5,842 nt of DNA from Chitinophagaceae bacterium (lineage in GTDB: Bacteria; Bacteroidota; Bacteroidia; Chitinophagales; Chitinophagaceae). Position 1 is the stretch's first letter. The number at the start of each line of letters is the position of its first letter. Below, in pieces: positions 5,529 to 5,842 of this stretch. The stretch lies in assembly GCA_019747455.1 (NCBI GenBank), contig JAIEQT010000460.1:1-5842 (forward strand). The letters run 5' to 3'. Below the pieces are notes generated by a model that was not told the DNA's origin, did no database searches, and saw only the letters and a program-made list of their open reading frames with translations. The translations under genes were made by a program, and so were the position numbers.

Positions 5529-5842
5529 TACTTATTGGTTCTAAACTTTGCTTTCCTAGTAAATAACATTTCTGTAACCAAAATGAGCAGTACACTAATT
5601 CCGGTAGTAGCGGCTACTTTTCCTAAGAAATAGGTAAAGCTTCCGAATTGAAGCCACTCTAACAATACCAAATAGAAATGATGGATAAAAGTTAGTAGCC
5701 CGGCATAGAGGCTATATGGTGCCCAACCCATACTGCTGATACTAGGCTCGGCATAGCTTTGTTCTGTTGTTTCCTGGGGAATCAGTAAACTCAATAAAAA
5801 AGGTTTGATATAGGCGATAAGTACACAGGCGGCTGCATGTAA
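5528..5842 (-). CDS. mreD: rod shape-determining protein MreD, C-terminal part (5' end outside window)
   Basis: The frame is open from the window edge to a TAG at 5530-5528, giving 104 residues, so the gene starts beyond the window; a TTG at 5794 is merely an internal codon. The visible part begins 'LHAAACVLIAYIKPFLLSLL', continues with 'EPSISSMGWAPYSLYAGLL' and then two hydrophobic segments ('LLTFIHHFYLVLLEWL' and 'GISVLLILVTEMLF'), ending in a basic tail RKAKFRTNK. The pattern of an 'ACVLIAY..P' helix, an 'EPs..SMG' loop and an 'IHH' helix is what I know from Bacteroidota MreD. MreD is an integral membrane part of the MreBCD scaffold. Its place directly before mrdA and rodA agrees with the usual mreC-mreD-mrdA-rodA order. 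Confidence 0.88.
   Translation of the reverse strand, partial: LHAAACVLIAYIKPFLLSLLIPQETTEQSYAEPSISSMGWAPYSLYAGLLTFIHHFYLVLLEWLQFGSFTYFLGKVAATTGISVLLILVTEMLFTRKAKFRTNK

Noticed and set aside
5794..5794. TTG as a start codon giving an 88-residue protein
   Set aside because: The frame stays open to the window edge and the upstream residues (LHAAACVLIAYIKPFL) continue the MreD sequence, so the gene is cut by the window rather than short.

Overview
The window looks like chromosomal DNA from a member of the Bacteroidota, plausibly a Chitinophagaceae/Sphingobacteriia-type organism. It is AT-rich, most genes lack Shine-Dalgarno sequences, the mreD-PBP2-rodA gene order and protein sequences look Bacteroidota-like, and the anti-sigma-like protein carries the 'PEGYF' motif that I associate with this phylum. 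The family-level placement is an inference.

Plus strand, 1-1227: a three-gene cluster. It holds the 3' end of an ECF-type sigma factor gene (region 4 only), a 186-residue single-pass membrane protein without recognised domains but with anti-sigma topology, and a 142-residue secreted protein of Spy/CpxP-like character. The spacing (35 and 10 nt) suggests one transcript. The layout recalls the cytosol-membrane-periplasm logic of CnrH/CnrY/CnrX (ECF sigma, membrane anti-sigma, Spy-fold periplasmic sensor). The membrane protein has an almost exact duplication of a ten-residue cytosolic motif and a looser duplication on its periplasmic side. This cluster is the best candidate here for an under-described system.

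Minus strand, 5842-1228 (read right to left): the cell-elongation operon. It contains the 3' part of mreD, a 117-nt gap with an inverted pair of degenerate heptamer repeats, mrdA (PBP2 transpeptidase, 697 aa), rodA (SEDS glycosyltransferase, 444 aa, overlapping mrdA by 4 nt), and 14 nt further on a metallo-beta-lactamase-fold hydrolase gene. MreD, PBP2 and RodA are elongasome (Rod complex) parts: RodA polymerises glycan, PBP2 cross-links it, and MreD belongs to the membrane scaffold linking them to MreB. The hydrolase has no evident role in this pathway and may simply be co-transcribed.

The two transcription units converge with no space between them: the stop codons of the Spy-like gene and the hydrolase are back to back (positions 1225-1230). 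No RNA genes, insertion sequences or CRISPR arrays were seen. No stretch over 300 bases lacks a gene.
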